A model generated the notes under the pieces. It worked only from the letters and a program-made list of their open reading frames with translations. It made no database searches and was not told the DNA's origin. A DNA stretch of 64,000 nucleotides from Thalassolituus sp. (GTDB lineage: Bacteria; Pseudomonadota; Gammaproteobacteria; Pseudomonadales; Oceanobacteraceae): positions 1 through 64,000 of the forward strand of contig PDUK01000001.1 of the NCBI GenBank assembly GCA_006212115.1, written 5' to 3'. Below are positions 25,633 through 35,223 of this stretch, piece after piece. The stretch's first letter is position 1. Each line of letters begins with the position of its first letter. Position numbers and translations under genes: made by a program.

Positions 25633-27357
25633 ATGTCGTCCGGTAGTCCCATGCAAGATCAAAGCGCACAAAACACCCTGATAGAAGAGCTGAAAGCCAT
25701 AGTCGGAGCTAGTCACACCCTCACCTCCGCTAGCCGAATGCAGCCGTATACCAAAGGGTTCCGTTTTGGCAGCGGCGAAGCAATGGCGGTAATAAAACCT
25801 GGCGATCTGCTACAAATCTGGCGGGCCCTGCAGGCATGCCACAAGGCCGGTGTGATCGTAATTATGCAGGCCGCGAACACAGGGCTGACAGGCGGTTCGA
25901 CCCCCGACGGCAACGACTATGACCGTCCGATTGTCATCATCAGCACGATGCGTATCAGCCAGATCCAGCTACTTGATCAAGGGAAGCAGATCGTTGGCCT
26001 TGCAGGCAGTACCCTGTTCGGCCTTGAGGATACACTCGCGCCGCTCGGCCGAGAGCCGCATTCGGTGATCGGCTCCTCTTGTATTGGTGCCTCGATTGTT
26101 GGCGGCATCTGCAACAACTCGGGTGGTGCCCTGGTTCAACGTGGACCGGCCTACACCGAGCTATCACTGTATGCCCAGATCGACGCCAATGGCGAGTTGA
26201 AACTGGTCAACAACCTCGGCATTCACCTTGGCGATTCACCAGAAGAAATTCTGACCAACCTGTATGAACAGAAGTATACGGACGCCGATGTTTACCAGCC
26301 GGACGGCCGACTGTCCTCTGACAACGAATACCACGAGCGCGTACGCGACGTGGATGCAGACACGCCTTCCCGTTTCAATAACGATGGACGTCGTCTGTTC
26401 GAGTCATCAGGTTGTGCAGGTAAGTTGGCAGTATTCGCAGTGCGGGTCGACACCTACCCCAAGCCAGCGAAGGAACAGGTATTCTACATAGGTACAAATG
26501 ACACCGACGTGCTGACCAAAATACGTCGACATGTCTTATCTAACTTCGAGAACTTGCCTGTATCGGGTGAGTACCTGCACCGAGACTGCTACGCCGTCAG
26601 TAAAAAATACGGCAAGGACATGTTTGTTGTGATCGATAAGCTCGGAGCGAAAGTCATTCCGAAGCTGTTCGAATTAAAAAGAACCGTCGACCGTATTGCG
26701 GACAACTTCTCGTTCTTACCCGAAAAGTTCTCTGATCGTATGATGCAGTTTTTCAGCTACCTTTTACCATCGCACCTTCCGAAGCGAATGGACGACTTTC
26801 ATGAGAAGTATGACCATCATTGGATTCTCGAAATGAGCAATGATGGCGTTGATGAGGCACGCGCTTACCTTCAGGAATTCTTCAAGCAAGAAGATGGTGA
26901 TTACTTCGAATGTACGCCTGACGAAAGTGAAAAAGCCATTCTTCACCGCTTTGTTGCGGGCGGTGCCCTCGGTCGTTATCACCTGATGAACAAGAGCAAT
27001 CTGGGGCCAATGATGACCATCGACATCGCTCTCCGCCGCAACGAGCATCAGTGGTTTGAAGAGCTACCGAAAGAGATCGACGATCAGATTGCAGACAAGT
27101 TCTATTACGGTCACCTCTTCTGTCACGTTATGCATCAGAATTACGTTGTGAAGAAAGGCGTTGATGCAAAAGCACTGAAAAACAGAATACTTGCGGAGTT
27201 TGACTCCCGAGGCGCAGAGTACCCCGCCGAGCATAACGTCGGTCACGAATACTGTGCCAAGCATGATCTGAAGGAATTCTACAAAGAGTGCGACCCGACC
27301 AACTCCTTCAACGCAGGAATTGGTAAAACCAGCAAGCTAAAAGATTGGGCTGAGTAA
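25633..27357 (+). CDS. dld: Quinone-dependent D-lactate dehydrogenase
   Basis: A 574-residue FAD enzyme matching E. coli Dld in length and in many stretches: RKGFR-like TKGFRFGSGEAMAV, MQAANTGLTGGSTP, GREPHSVIGSSCIGASIVGG and ICNNSGGALVQRGPAYTE. It oxidises D-lactate to pyruvate on the inner face of the membrane and feeds the quinone pool. The membrane-binding basic region follows in the middle of the protein. No strong ribosome site is seen. ATG 25633 is used, and GTG 25618 or ATG 25651 are alternatives. It is monocistronic and ends at a 13-bp hairpin. Confidence 0.95.
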   Translation: MSSGSPMQDQSAQNTLIEELKAIVGASHTLTSASRMQPYTKGFRFGSGEAMAVIKPGDLLQIWRALQACHKAGVIVIMQAANTGLTGGSTPDGNDYDRPIVIISTMRISQIQLLDQGKQIVGLAGSTLFGLEDTLAPLGREPHSVIGSSCIGASIVGGICNNSGGALVQRGPAYTELSLYAQIDANGELKLVNNLGIHLGDSPEEILTNLYEQKYTDADVYQPDGRLSSDNEYHERVRDVDADTPSRFNNDGRRLFESSGCAGKLAVFAVRVDTYPKPAKEQVFYIGTNDTDVLTKIRRHVLSNFENLPVSGEYLHRDCYAVSKKYGKDMFVVIDKLGAKVIPKLFELKRTVDRIADNFSFLPEKFSDRMMQFFSYLLPSHLPKRMDDFHEKYDHHWILEMSNDGVDEARAYLQEFFKQEDGDYFECTPDESEKAILHRFVAGGALGRYHLMNKSNLGPMMTIDIALRRNEHQWFEELPKEIDDQIADKFYYGHLFCHVMHQNYVVKKGVDAKALKNRILAEFDSRGAEYPAEHNVGHEYCAKHDLKEFYKECDPTNSFNAGIGKTSKLKDWAE

Positions 27358-27371
27358 GCTGACGCACTGTC

Positions 27372-27406
27372 GACGGCAGAGGAATAATTTCATTTCCTCT
27401 GCCGTC
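27372..27406. terminator. Hairpin between convergent dld and acetyltransferase genes
   Basis: GACGGCAGAGGAA (27372-27384) pairs perfectly with TTCCTCTGCCGTC (27394-27406), a 13-bp stem between convergent genes. It overlaps the acetyltransferase stop codon. No T-run, so its efficiency as a terminator is uncertain. Confidence 0.6.
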
Positions 27407-27806
27407 AAGCCGGTTGCATCACCCAGCACCGTGGGCTTCTCTGATATCCGATTTTCCCGTAGTAGTCGTCGGCATCAGGAGCGGCAATAAGTATGATCTT
27501 GCATTTATTACCAAGTCTCGACTTTAGCGCGGACTGGAGCCCCTTCCCTACACCTGCTTTTTGATATTCTTCGGCAACAGCCAGATCGGAAAGATAGCAG
27601 GCGTAGTGAAAATCCGTAAGACAACGCGCAATGCCAATCAACTTATCATTGTGCCATGCGGTAACAATGAGGTTACTGTTACTAAGCATCCCTTCCATAC
27701 AAGTTTCATCTTCAACTGGTCTGCGCTCTGCCAGCCTGGAATCCCGTAGCAACGATATAAACTGCTCAGTTGTAATTCCAAAATTCGTTCTGTAATCAAT
27801 ATCCAT
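27405..27806 (-). CDS. GNAT-family N-acetyltransferase
   Basis: A 133-residue protein of the GNAT fold that transfers acetyl from acetyl-CoA to an amine. The acetyl-CoA-binding stretch LSDLAVAEEYQKAGVGKGLQ (Q/R-x-x-G-x-G/A) is complete, and the C-terminal DADDYYGKIGYQ is typical. Relatives with this end are often annotated only as GNAT; the acceptor is unknown. It is monocistronic on the minus strand. Confidence 0.87.
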   Translation of the reverse strand: MDIDYRTNFGITTEQFISLLRDSRLAERRPVEDETCMEGMLSNSNLIVTAWHNDKLIGIARCLTDFHYACYLSDLAVAEEYQKAGVGKGLQSALKSRLGNKCKIILIAAPDADDYYGKIGYQRSPRCWVMQPA

Positions 27807-27834
27807 ATTGCTCGAAACTTCACACTTATAAGGA

Positions 27835-28200
27835 TTAAACCTTAAAAAACTGAATGCTCAAAGGGTAAACCCATAGCTGTCCGTTATTCGCTTTTACTGC
27901 AGCAATGATCGCAAATATCAGGTTCAATGCGCCCAAAACAAAAAACGCCAGTGCGCCAATAATAAAAACCCAAAGAATAAAGCAAATGATGGAATAAATG
28001 ATCAGGCTCAGCAGCCAGTTGGCAGTAACTTTACCGTGACGGTCAATGTCATCATTTTTGTCCTTATTCATCAGCCACATCAAGATTGGCAATATAAGTC
28101 CAAGCCCAGGAATCAAAAGACTGGTCAGCTGGCTTAGGTGGATCAGGGTGCAATATGTATTAGCAGGCATGCCCCAGTATTCGTCATTCTGGTTACTCAT
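27835..28200 (-). CDS. DUF4870-type small membrane protein
   Basis: A 121-residue protein with three predicted membrane spans: LLIPGLGLILPILMWL, then a conserved charged turn (NKDKNDDIDRHGKV), then two spans in SLIIYSIICFILWVF and IGALAFFVLGALNLIFAIIA. This is the layout of the DUF4870/Tic20-like family. AAGGA precedes the ATG. Function is unknown in the family. It lies between an acetyltransferase and an SRPBCC-like gene with no obvious link. Confidence 0.82.
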   Translation of the reverse strand: MSNQNDEYWGMPANTYCTLIHLSQLTSLLIPGLGLILPILMWLMNKDKNDDIDRHGKVTANWLLSLIIYSIICFILWVFIIGALAFFVLGALNLIFAIIAAVKANNGQLWVYPLSIQFFKV

Positions 28201-28233
28201 GATCTTTCCTTTTATGGCAATCTACACTCGCTT

Positions 28234-28683
28234 CTACTGTATAAATCTTCGAAGCCGACGTCCACGATGCTTGAATAAAAAATTAACACACCACGCTACA
28301 GCATTGCTGGCAAATACTGGCTCGAATTCCAGAATATCGCGTATCAAACCCCCCGACTCACTCTCGATGACTTCACGACGGTGTTTCCATAACTTCATAG
28401 AGCCCATCTTTGAGCTTTCAGTGAAAGACTGCCCGTCATCGAACTTAACAAGAGTCACATGTGAATAGTCCACAGGAATGACGCCAAACAGCAATAGGCA
28501 GCTTTTGAAAAGTGGACGGCCAAGCGTTACCTCTACATCCGTAATTTTCTTAACACCTTTGGGTGCAGTCATCCGGAGTAAGGGCGACATCTCTTTACTG
28601 ATTCCGTCAACAGAGGTAATCCATTCCCAAGCAACTTGCGGAGAGACGGGAACACGACTTTCGTACGTGTAGTGATAAATCAT
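28234..28683 (-). CDS. SRPBCC/START-like hypothetical protein
   Basis: A 149-residue soluble protein without a signal. It starts IYHYTYESRVPVSPQVAWEWITSVDGISKEMSP, the strand-helix opening of the SRPBCC (Bet v1-like) ligand-binding fold. It ends with a helical region carrying a basic tail (KHRGRRLRRF). These proteins bind hydrophobic ligands, but the ligand here is unknown. AAGGAAGT lies before the ATG. Fold assignment rests on pattern only. Confidence 0.65.
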   Translation of the reverse strand: MIYHYTYESRVPVSPQVAWEWITSVDGISKEMSPLLRMTAPKGVKKITDVEVTLGRPLFKSCLLLFGVIPVDYSHVTLVKFDDGQSFTESSKMGSMKLWKHRREVIESESGGLIRDILEFEPVFASNAVAWCVNFLFKHRGRRLRRFIQ

Positions 28684-28795
28684 GAGTTACTTCCTTGTTC
28701 TATTTACCGCTGTATTTAATATACAAGCCATGCGTTTCCCTGATAGCGCAGAGCTCCTAAGTAGCCTAAATATGCCGGGCTTTGTCGTCAATACA

Positions 28796-28824
28796 TACAA
28801 AAACACCCCGCATTGCGGGGTGTT
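28796..28824 (-). terminator. Terminator of the alcohol dehydrogenase gene
   Basis: AACACCCCGC (28802-28811) pairs with GCGGGGTGTT (28815-28824) around ATT. On the minus strand it is followed by a run of Ts. Confidence 0.85.
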
Positions 28825-28853
28825 CTGAAATGCCTATCGAAGATGATCAGACA

Positions 28854-29900
28854 TCAGACCGACAGCGACGACATATCCATCACATAGCGATGAGAGATAT
28901 CACCTTTCGCCATAACGTCAAACGCATCGTTAACTTCGTCAGGACGAATGATCTTACATTCAGGGTGAATGTTATGCTCACCGCAAAAATCGAGCACTTC
29001 CTGAGTTTCTTTGATGCCACCAATTAACGAACCCGCAACGCGACGTCGGCCCATGATTAGCGGAACCGACATAAACTCGTCCATTGGACCAACCTGACCG
29101 ACAATCACCAGCGTTCCATCGACATCCAACAATGGCGCATAGGCAGTCACGTCATGTTTTACCGGGACGGTATCAATAATAAGATCAAAAGAAGCCGTTG
29201 CCTTTTTCATGGCTGCTTTGTCTGTCGAAGCCAGAATGCCTGTCGCACCAAGTTCTTTCGCATCCGCTTCTTTTTTCGTTGAACGACTCAGAACCGTTAC
29301 TTCTGCGCCCATTGCAACGGCGAGCTTCACAGCCATATGACCCAGTCCACCCAAACCGATTACACCTACACGACTCCCCTCTTTGACACCCCAGGTGCGC
29401 AATGGAGAAAACGTAGTAATACCAGCGCACAGGATTGGTGCTGCTTTCGCCATGTCCAGCGAGTCAGGAATGCGAAGAACAAATTCTTCACGGACCACAA
29501 TGTGTTTGGAGTAACCGCCTTGGGTAATCGTTCCGTCAACACGGTCTGGCGCGCCATAAGTAGGTGTCATACCCACCCGGCAATATTGTTCTTCATGATG
29601 ATGACATTGGTCACACTCCTGACAACTGTCCACCATACAACCGACGCCAACATTGTCGCCTACCTTGTACTGGGTAACTTCCGGGCCGACCTCAATAACT
29701 CGTCCCACGATTTCGTGACCAGGAACCAACGGATACGGCTGAGGACCCCAATCACCATTTACCGTATGTAGATCTGAGTGGCAGATACCACTGAATAGGA
29801 TCTCAATCGCAACGTCATTTGCGCGTAAGGCGCGACGCTCAAAGTGGTACGGAACCATCTCTGCATTTGAATCGTGTGCGGCGTAACCAACGGTTTTCAT
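28854..29900 (-). CDS. Zinc-dependent NADP alcohol dehydrogenase (YahK-like)
   Basis: A 348-residue medium-chain dehydrogenase of the cinnamyl-alcohol/aldehyde reductase group. Catalytic zinc ligands are the Cys of SGICHSDLHT, the His of PGHEIVGRV and Cys later in the chain. The structural zinc site is CQECDQCHHHEEQYC. The cofactor site is VGVIGLGGLGHMAVKLA, with STKKEADA after the second strand suggesting NADPH. Such enzymes reduce a wide range of aldehydes. GAGGAG lies before the ATG. It is monocistronic with a strong terminator. Confidence 0.92.
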   Translation of the reverse strand: MKTVGYAAHDSNAEMVPYHFERRALRANDVAIEILFSGICHSDLHTVNGDWGPQPYPLVPGHEIVGRVIEVGPEVTQYKVGDNVGVGCMVDSCQECDQCHHHEEQYCRVGMTPTYGAPDRVDGTITQGGYSKHIVVREEFVLRIPDSLDMAKAAPILCAGITTFSPLRTWGVKEGSRVGVIGLGGLGHMAVKLAVAMGAEVTVLSRSTKKEADAKELGATGILASTDKAAMKKATASFDLIIDTVPVKHDVTAYAPLLDVDGTLVIVGQVGPMDEFMSVPLIMGRRRVAGSLIGGIKETQEVLDFCGEHNIHPECKIIRPDEVNDAFDVMAKGDISHRYVMDMSSLSV

Positions 29901-30035
29901 TGCTGCTCCTCAATGAGTCTCTGAATTCTGTACGACAGTCTAAAGGTATAGGCTTTCGAAAGGTATGTCTGAAACAATGTGTTTCTTGCCCATTACAAGG
30001 AGCCATATAAAACGGCCAAGAAGAATCAGTAGCAA

Positions 30036-30075
30036 CTAGGGCACCTCATCACTGCATTGTTCAGAGGTACCCTAG
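30036..30075 (-). repeat. Imperfect 12-bp hairpin after the unknown membrane-protein gene
   Basis: CTAGGGCACCTC (30036-30047) pairs with GAGGTACCCTAG (30064-30075) with one mismatch and a 16-base loop. It ends one base from the stop of the unknown membrane-protein gene. No T-tract is present. Confidence 0.45.
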
Positions 30076-30076
30076 A

Positions 30077-30517
30077 CTACTCGTTAATACAACTGGCTCC
30101 TGGCGCTACAAAGACTATCTGCTCGAACAGTAACCACACGTGTGACGCCGCCTCACAAATCTGATATCCCTTGGGAATTAATACCCATTCAACAAGCTCT
30201 TCGACTATCCACGGTAAAGCAAATAGGAGAAACAGGCTGACAATCCCGATTCGAGTCAGTACTTTCGCCTCAAGTGCTGTCAACACTTTTCGAAGTAGAG
30301 CTTCCTTTGTTGTAGCGTAGGCCAGCACTACCAAACCTCCCCCCACACCCAGAAAGTAGAATGCACTTTTATCAAAAGTGATAATCTGATCTGAAAATGA
30401 GGACAGTAAAATGTATAGCTGTACAGTGAACCAACCTAGGGAGGCGAGACCGCCCAGTCCGAATATAAGTGGTCCGCCTACGCGCTCTGCTATCGACGGA
30501 GCATCATGATCCCTCAA
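30077..30517 (-). CDS. Unknown membrane protein
   Basis: A 146-residue protein with three probable membrane spans: GLASLGWFTVQLYILLSS, SAFYFLGVGGGLVVLAY and IGIVSLFLLFALPWIVEEL, and a C-terminal hydrophobic stretch with two Cys. I do not recognise the family. The start is a TTG at 30517, chosen because AGGAGG lies 5 bases upstream, almost ideal. No partner genes are evident. Confidence 0.7.
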   Translation of the reverse strand: MRDHDAPSIAERVGGPLIFGLGGLASLGWFTVQLYILLSSFSDQIITFDKSAFYFLGVGGGLVVLAYATTKEALLRKVLTALEAKVLTRIGIVSLFLLFALPWIVEELVEWVLIPKGYQICEAASHVWLLFEQIVFVAPGASCINE

Positions 30518-30623
30518 CGTATCCTCCTCGCTGAATTAAGATATTGGTTCAAGGCCGATGTCGCACACTGAATCATTGGGAAACAGCTAATGGCAAATAC
30601 TCGATCAACCTCGGAAAACCCTA

Positions 30624-31172
30624 TCAAAACCTTGATCCTGGTTGCCTTAGAAACTCAACTTCTTCTTCCGTCGACGGTCGTCCAAGGATTTCATTCCGGT
30701 GTGGATACCGCCCAAATCGATCAATAATGGCCTTATGTTTCAGTTCAAATTCATAGTTACTTTGAGGCGCATATTCTTTGAATAATTTTTCCGCAACCTG
30801 GTGAATAGCAGGCGATTCACTGTGCATATACGGCATCAACAAAAACGTACGCATATCTGAATTTGTCAGCGCCTCAAGAGCTCTCGACGTAATGGCTTCC
30901 TGCGTCAACGCAAGGGCAAGTGCATCCTGTTCGAACGCGGCTGCAGTATCACGATAAACATTTCGTGAAAACTGATCGAGCACGATAATTTCCGCAAGGC
31001 GCCCCTCCGCAGATGCCCTCCAACCGTATAGCTCACAACTTGCCGCCATATGGAGGGTGTCGCCAAAACGTTCTTTGAGTAGCAAATCAAAATCTGGATT
31101 TTTCACCCACCATTGCTTCGGTTCTATTTCCTCAAACCAGAAACTGATTATATCGGTGTGCGCTACTGTCAT
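30624..31172 (-). CDS. DUF924-family protein
   Basis: A 182-residue soluble helical protein of DUF924. Family stretches are DIISFWFEEIEPKQWW at the start, LAEIIVLDQFSRNVYR in the middle, LLMPYMHSES and IDRFGRYPHRNEILGR near the end. AGGAA precedes the ATG. The fold is TPR-like by family knowledge, and the function is unknown. It stands alone on the minus strand; its upstream region holds a small tandem repeat. Confidence 0.92.
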   Translation of the reverse strand: MTVAHTDIISFWFEEIEPKQWWVKNPDFDLLLKERFGDTLHMAASCELYGWRASAEGRLAEIIVLDQFSRNVYRDTAAAFEQDALALALTQEAITSRALEALTNSDMRTFLLMPYMHSESPAIHQVAEKLFKEYAPQSNYEFELKHKAIIDRFGRYPHRNEILGRPSTEEEVEFLRQPGSRF

Positions 31173-31241
31173 TCGGGAATTCCTGTTCTGTTTCGCGTCG
31201 ATGTAAGTGGCGATGCCTAGCTTTTCACAGAATGACGATTA

Positions 31242-31273
31242 GGGAGGTGATATTCAAGGGAGGTGATATTCAA
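31242..31273. repeat. Two tandem copies of a 16-bp unit
   Basis: GGGAGGTGATATTCAA occurs twice head to tail and is followed by GGGAG, the beginning of a third copy. It lies between tag and the DUF924 gene. It looks like recent slippage. Confidence 0.85.
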
Positions 31274-31321
31274 GGGAGACAGTACCCGAAGACCGATCTA
31301 TTCCAGTCTGGCTAAATAAGC

Positions 31322-31891
31322 TTACTTAGCGTTATCAGGGTGACAGGGACAATCGGTCATATGATCGTTGACCATTCCCATACTTTGCATAAAGGCGTAG
31401 CAGGTTGTCGGACCGACAAATCCAAAACCTAACTTCTTCAGGGCTTTGCTCATGGCTTTCGAGGCGTCGGTCTGTGCAGGACAGTCCTTGAGTGAATCAA
31501 AGCGATTAACAACCGGGGCACCGTCAACGTAGGACCACAGCCAGGTAACCCAGTCGTGTCCTTGCTCCTGCGCGGCCACCCAAGCCCTCGCATTCTTTCG
31601 AATGGCCTCAAGCTTGCCACGATGTCGAATTAAACCAGCATCCTGCATACAACTGTCAATATCCTCATCAGACATGGCAGCGACTTTAGCTGGGTCAAAA
31701 TCATGAAAGCGAGCCCGATAATTGGGGCGCTTTTTCAGTACTGTGATCCAACTGAGTCCAGCCTGCTGACCCTCAAGGCATAGTTTTTCAAACAGTCGGT
31801 TGGGTTCATAACAAGGCCTGCCCCACTCAGTGTCATGGTATTCAACGTACAAGTCACCTTGTGCCCATGAGCAGGTCTGCAGAGCACTCAT
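31322..31891 (-). CDS. tag: DNA-3-methyladenine glycosylase I
   Basis: A 189-residue base-excision enzyme that removes 3-methyladenine. The family opening CSWAQGDLYVEYHDTEWGRP, the LEGQQAGLSWITVLKKR helix-hairpin-helix region and the C-terminal MGMVNDHMTDCPCH are present. These supply the zinc ligands (the N-terminal Cys and His and the terminal His and Cys). It overlaps the methyltransferase gene by 4 bases (ATGA), so the two are translated together. Confidence 0.95.
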   Translation of the reverse strand: MSALQTCSWAQGDLYVEYHDTEWGRPCYEPNRLFEKLCLEGQQAGLSWITVLKKRPNYRARFHDFDPAKVAAMSDEDIDSCMQDAGLIRHRGKLEAIRKNARAWVAAQEQGHDWVTWLWSYVDGAPVVNRFDSLKDCPAQTDASKAMSKALKKLGFGFVGPTTCYAFMQSMGMVNDHMTDCPCHPDNAK

Positions 31892-32514
31892 TCGCCGGTC
31901 TCCGCTTTCTGGAAAACAAGTGTCCGGTTGTTAGCCGGCATTTCTTCGTCAGCACGCAAATACATGTGATGCTGACGCGCCAACAGAAGTACCTGCTCAA
32001 AGTCTTTGATACCGCTATCCGGATTCCGCTCGCGTAACCACTGATCCAACTCAACATTACCCTGGCTGGTATATTGCCCGTCGTAATTGTATGGCCCGTA
32101 AAGCATCAACAGTCCGCCTGCCTTTAACACACGACTGATACCACGAAACATCTTTTCGACTTCAGGCCAGCTAACGAAGTGCACGACGTTGGCACTGAAC
32201 ACGACATCTGCGTCGCGGGCAGGCCAGATATCCTGCTCAACATTCAATTCCAGAGGTTCGAGAAAGCCGGGTTGGTTAGCATGACGCTGCCACTGGCGGA
32301 CATCATCGAGACGTTCACGAAGTTCGGTAGGCTGCCAGCGGATACCCGGCAGATTTGCGGTCATGTAGGCGGCATGTTGACCCGTACCACTGCCCACCTC
32401 AAGCACGAAGGCATTCTGCGGAGCATACTTACCCAGAACGTCGAGTATAGGACGTTGATTTCTGAGGCAAGCTTCCGCGACGGGTAGCTCGGCGATCCCT
32501 GGTTCGTTGTTCAA
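31888..32514 (-). CDS. DUF938-family SAM-dependent methyltransferase
   Basis: A 208-residue class I methyltransferase-fold protein of DUF938. The SAM motif is VLEVGSGTGQHAAYM, followed by WQPTELRERLDDVR and the family segment FSANVVHFVSWPEVEKMF. The start is a TTG with GGAGAG about 9 bases upstream. It is directly coupled to tag. The acceptor is unknown; a link to alkylation damage is only suggested by the coupling. Confidence 0.88.
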   Translation of the reverse strand: MNNEPGIAELPVAEACLRNQRPILDVLGKYAPQNAFVLEVGSGTGQHAAYMTANLPGIRWQPTELRERLDDVRQWQRHANQPGFLEPLELNVEQDIWPARDADVVFSANVVHFVSWPEVEKMFRGISRVLKAGGLLMLYGPYNYDGQYTSQGNVELDQWLRERNPDSGIKDFEQVLLLARQHHMYLRADEEMPANNRTLVFQKAETGE

Positions 32515-32850
32515 GTAGGCTCTCTCCGCGTGTCCGGCGTTTTGTTGTTATATCCGTATGGTGCTTGATTATCTCACAGACGCAGAATGACACAACGGGC
32601 GTTCAATTGAATCAGGCGAATTACTTAGTCTTTTTCGAATCTGGTCGCATTTCATACAAAACAGAGTCATTTATGACAGCCGACTGCGCCAACACATTGC
32701 GTTCAGCGAATAGGTTTCGCCACCAACTTGGCTATCTCTATCCAGTTTCATCCGGCGGGTGCACAGCTAACGTGTTTCAGGGCTTATACAGGGGCGTGAC
32801 ATGCTTTAGAATAGCGCGATTAACTTACTATTAGATGGCCTGTTGTTACT
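32515..32850. other. 336-bp spacer before proS
   Basis: A divergent spacer with no supported gene. A weak promoter-like pair TTATAC (32784-32789) and TAGAAT (32807-32812), 17 bases apart, could serve proS. No hairpin or repeat stands out. Confidence 0.4.
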
Positions 32851-34596
32851 ATGCGCGCGACCCAATTCCTGATTGCGACCGAAAAAGAAACCCCAGCGGA
32901 CGCTGTTGTCATCAGTCATAAGCTGATGCTCCGTTCTGGCATGATTCGAAAACTGGCAGCAGGCTTATATACCTGGATGCCGCTGGGGTTGCGCACACTG
33001 CGAAAGGTCGAAGCAATTGTCCGTGAGGAAATGGACCGAGCGGGCGCACAAGAAATTCTGATGCCGACCGTGCAACCTGCAGAGCTGTGGGAAGAATCTG
33101 GTCGTTGGTACCAGTACGGTGGTGAACTGATGCGCCTGAAGGACCGCCATAATCGTGAGTTCTGCTATGGCCCAACCGCTGAGGAAGTGGTTACCGACAT
33201 CGCCCGCAATAACCTGAGCAGCTATAAACAGCTGCCAATGAATCTGTATCAGGTTCAGACCAAATTCCGCGATGAGACCCGCCCTCGCTTTGGCGTGATG
33301 CGTGCTCGTGAATTTATGATGAAAGACGGTTACTCCTTCCACGCCAGCGAAGAGAGCCTGCAGGAAACCTACGAGCGTATGCACGAAGCATACAGTCGCA
33401 TCTTTACCCGCCTTGGGCTCGACTTCCGTCCAGTACTGGCAGATACCGGGTCGATTGGCGGAGCCTCCTCTCACGAGTTTCATGTGTTGGCAGAATCTGG
33501 TGAAGACGATATTGCGTTCTCTGATTCCAGTGATTACGCCGCTAACGTTGAACTGGCCGAAGCCTTAGCGCCAACCGGCGAGCGCCCTGCTGCCAGCGCA
33601 ACACTGGAAAAAGTCGAGACTCCTGCTGTCAGCAGCGTTGAAGACGTAGCCAAATTGTTGAAGATCGCGACCAAAGATGTTCTGAAGGCGATTGTCGTTC
33701 GAGGCACCAGTGAAGCTGAAGATGCAGAAGAAGGTGAAGCGGGCGAACCCGTCGTTCTGTTCTTGCGTGGTGATCACCAGCTGAATGAGATCAAGGCCGA
33801 GAAGCTGCCGGGCGTTCTTTCCCCACTGCAGTTTGCCAGCGCCGAAGAAGTACAGAAAGTGGGCGGCGTTGCCGGGTTTACAGGGCCTCGTGGGCTATCA
33901 GCACGTGTCTATGTCGACCGCAGTGCAGCGCACATGGCAGACTTCACTTGTGGTGCCAACGAAGCCGATGCGCACTTCACTGGCGCAAACTGGGGGCGTG
34001 ACTTTGAAGAAGGTACCGTCGTCGATCTCCGTAATGTGGTTGCCGGTGACCCAAGCCCATGTGGCCAAGGCACGCTGGATATCAAACGCGGCATCGAAGT
34101 GGGTCACATCTTCCAGCTCGGAACCAAGTACTCAGAAGCTCTGAAAGCGACCGTTCTGGATGAAAATGGCAAGGACCGTGTGATGACTATGGGCTGTTAC
34201 GGTATCGGTGTTAGCCGCGTCGTCGCAGCAGCGATCGAGCAGAACAACGACGACAACGGTATTATCTGGCCCGACGCCATTGCGCCATTCCAGATCGGCA
34301 TTGTTCCTATGCACATGCATAAGTCTGAAGCCGTCAGAAATACAGCCGAAACTCTGTATAAAGAGCTGACCGAAGCTGGTTTCGACGTATTCATGGATGA
34401 CCGGGACAAGAAGACCAGCCCGGGCGTAAAGTTTGCTGATATGGAACTGATGGGCATCCCCCACCGTGTTGTGATCAGCGATCGCGGTCTGGAAGCAGGC
34501 ACTCTGGAATACAAGCATCGCAGTACAGAGGAAAAAGAAGATATTTCCGCTGACAGCGTGCTGGAAGTGCTGAAACAGCGGATCAAGCTGGGATGA
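32851..34596 (+). CDS. proS: Prolyl-tRNA synthetase
   Basis: A 581-residue class II synthetase charging tRNA-Pro. Seen are motif 1 around [18 protein letters not shown], motif 2 ([21 protein letters not shown]), motif 3 ([10 protein letters not shown]) and an inserted editing domain at about residues 240-390 ([19 protein letters not shown]). The presence of the editing insert marks the bacterial long form. The ATG is taken from conserved [15 protein letters not shown]; the ribosome site is weak. The lytic transglycosylase gene overlaps its end by 4 bases. Confidence 0.97.
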   Translation: MRATQFLIATEKETPADAVVISHKLMLRSGMIRKLAAGLYTWMPLGLRTLRKVEAIVREEMDRAGAQEILMPTVQPAELWEESGRWYQYGGELMRLKDRHNREFCYGPTAEEVVTDIARNNLSSYKQLPMNLYQVQTKFRDETRPRFGVMRAREFMMKDGYSFHASEESLQETYERMHEAYSRIFTRLGLDFRPVLADTGSIGGASSHEFHVLAESGEDDIAFSDSSDYAANVELAEALAPTGERPAASATLEKVETPAVSSVEDVAKLLKIATKDVLKAIVVRGTSEAEDAEEGEAGEPVVLFLRGDHQLNEIKAEKLPGVLSPLQFASAEEVQKVGGVAGFTGPRGLSARVYVDRSAAHMADFTCGANEADAHFTGANWGRDFEEGTVVDLRNVVAGDPSPCGQGTLDIKRGIEVGHIFQLGTKYSEALKATVLDENGKDRVMTMGCYGIGVSRVVAAAIEQNNDDNGIIWPDAIAPFQIGIVPMHMHKSEAVRNTAETLYKELTEAGFDVFMDDRDKKTSPGVKFADMELMGIPHRVVISDRGLEAGTLEYKHRSTEEKEDISADSVLEVLKQRIKLG

Positions 34597-35216
34597 TCCG
34601 ACGCCAGTACACGGCCAATAGCCACCGCACTCGTTCTTTCGGGTGCGGTTTTACGCTGCTGTTGTTGCTGACGTCACTGGCTTCCCCCTCTTTCGCGATG
34701 ACCAGCGCGGAGCCAGATCCCGAACTAAGAACCGCTTTGATTGAGGCTGTCAGCGCCTCAGACTCATTTGGTGATAAGTTCGATGCTCAGGTCTGGCTGA
34801 TGGACATGTCCGGACGATTACAGCGATACCGGAGCATGCGCGATGACAAAGTGCGTCTCGAGCTGCTGAGGATGGTTCATCAGGAAGCCACACGCGCCGG
34901 TCTACAACCCGAGTTAGTTTTATCGGTGATACAAGTCGAGAGTGCGTTCGATCGCTTTGCGCTGAGTTATGTTGGCGCTCAGGGATATATGCAGGTTATG
35001 CCGTTCTGGAAGAACGAACTGGGGCGTACGGAAGACAACCTGATGGATACACGCACGAACCTCCGTTACGGCTGTACAATTCTGAAGCACTATCTCGATC
35101 GGGAAAAGGGTAATCTGATCCGCGCCCTCGCCCGCTACAATGGCAGCCTGGGCAAAACCAAGTACCCAGAAAAGGTTCTTATGGCGTGGGATAAGTACTG
35201 GTTCGTTAACTATTAA
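34593..35216 (+). CDS. Lytic transglycosylase, SLT-type
   Basis: A 207-residue exported protein with an N-terminal signal ([19 protein letters not shown]). It has an SLT lysozyme-like domain: the catalytic Glu is in [14 protein letters not shown], followed by [13 protein letters not shown] and [11 protein letters not shown]. It cleaves peptidoglycan to 1,6-anhydro products in the periplasm. It is coupled to proS by an ATGA overlap. This pairing of proS with a transglycosylase gene is known in gammaproteobacteria, but its meaning is unclear. Confidence 0.92.
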   Translation: MIRRQYTANSHRTRSFGCGFTLLLLLTSLASPSFAMTSAEPDPELRTALIEAVSASDSFGDKFDAQVWLMDMSGRLQRYRSMRDDKVRLELLRMVHQEATRAGLQPELVLSVIQVESAFDRFALSYVGAQGYMQVMPFWKNELGRTEDNLMDTRTNLRYGCTILKHYLDREKGNLIRALARYNGSLGKTKYPEKVLMAWDKYWFVNY

Positions 35217-35223
35217 ATCCTGA

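Noticed and set aside
32565-32834. 89-codon open frame in the spacer before proS
   Set aside because: There is no ribosome site, the composition is non-protein-like, and it runs through the likely proS promoter.
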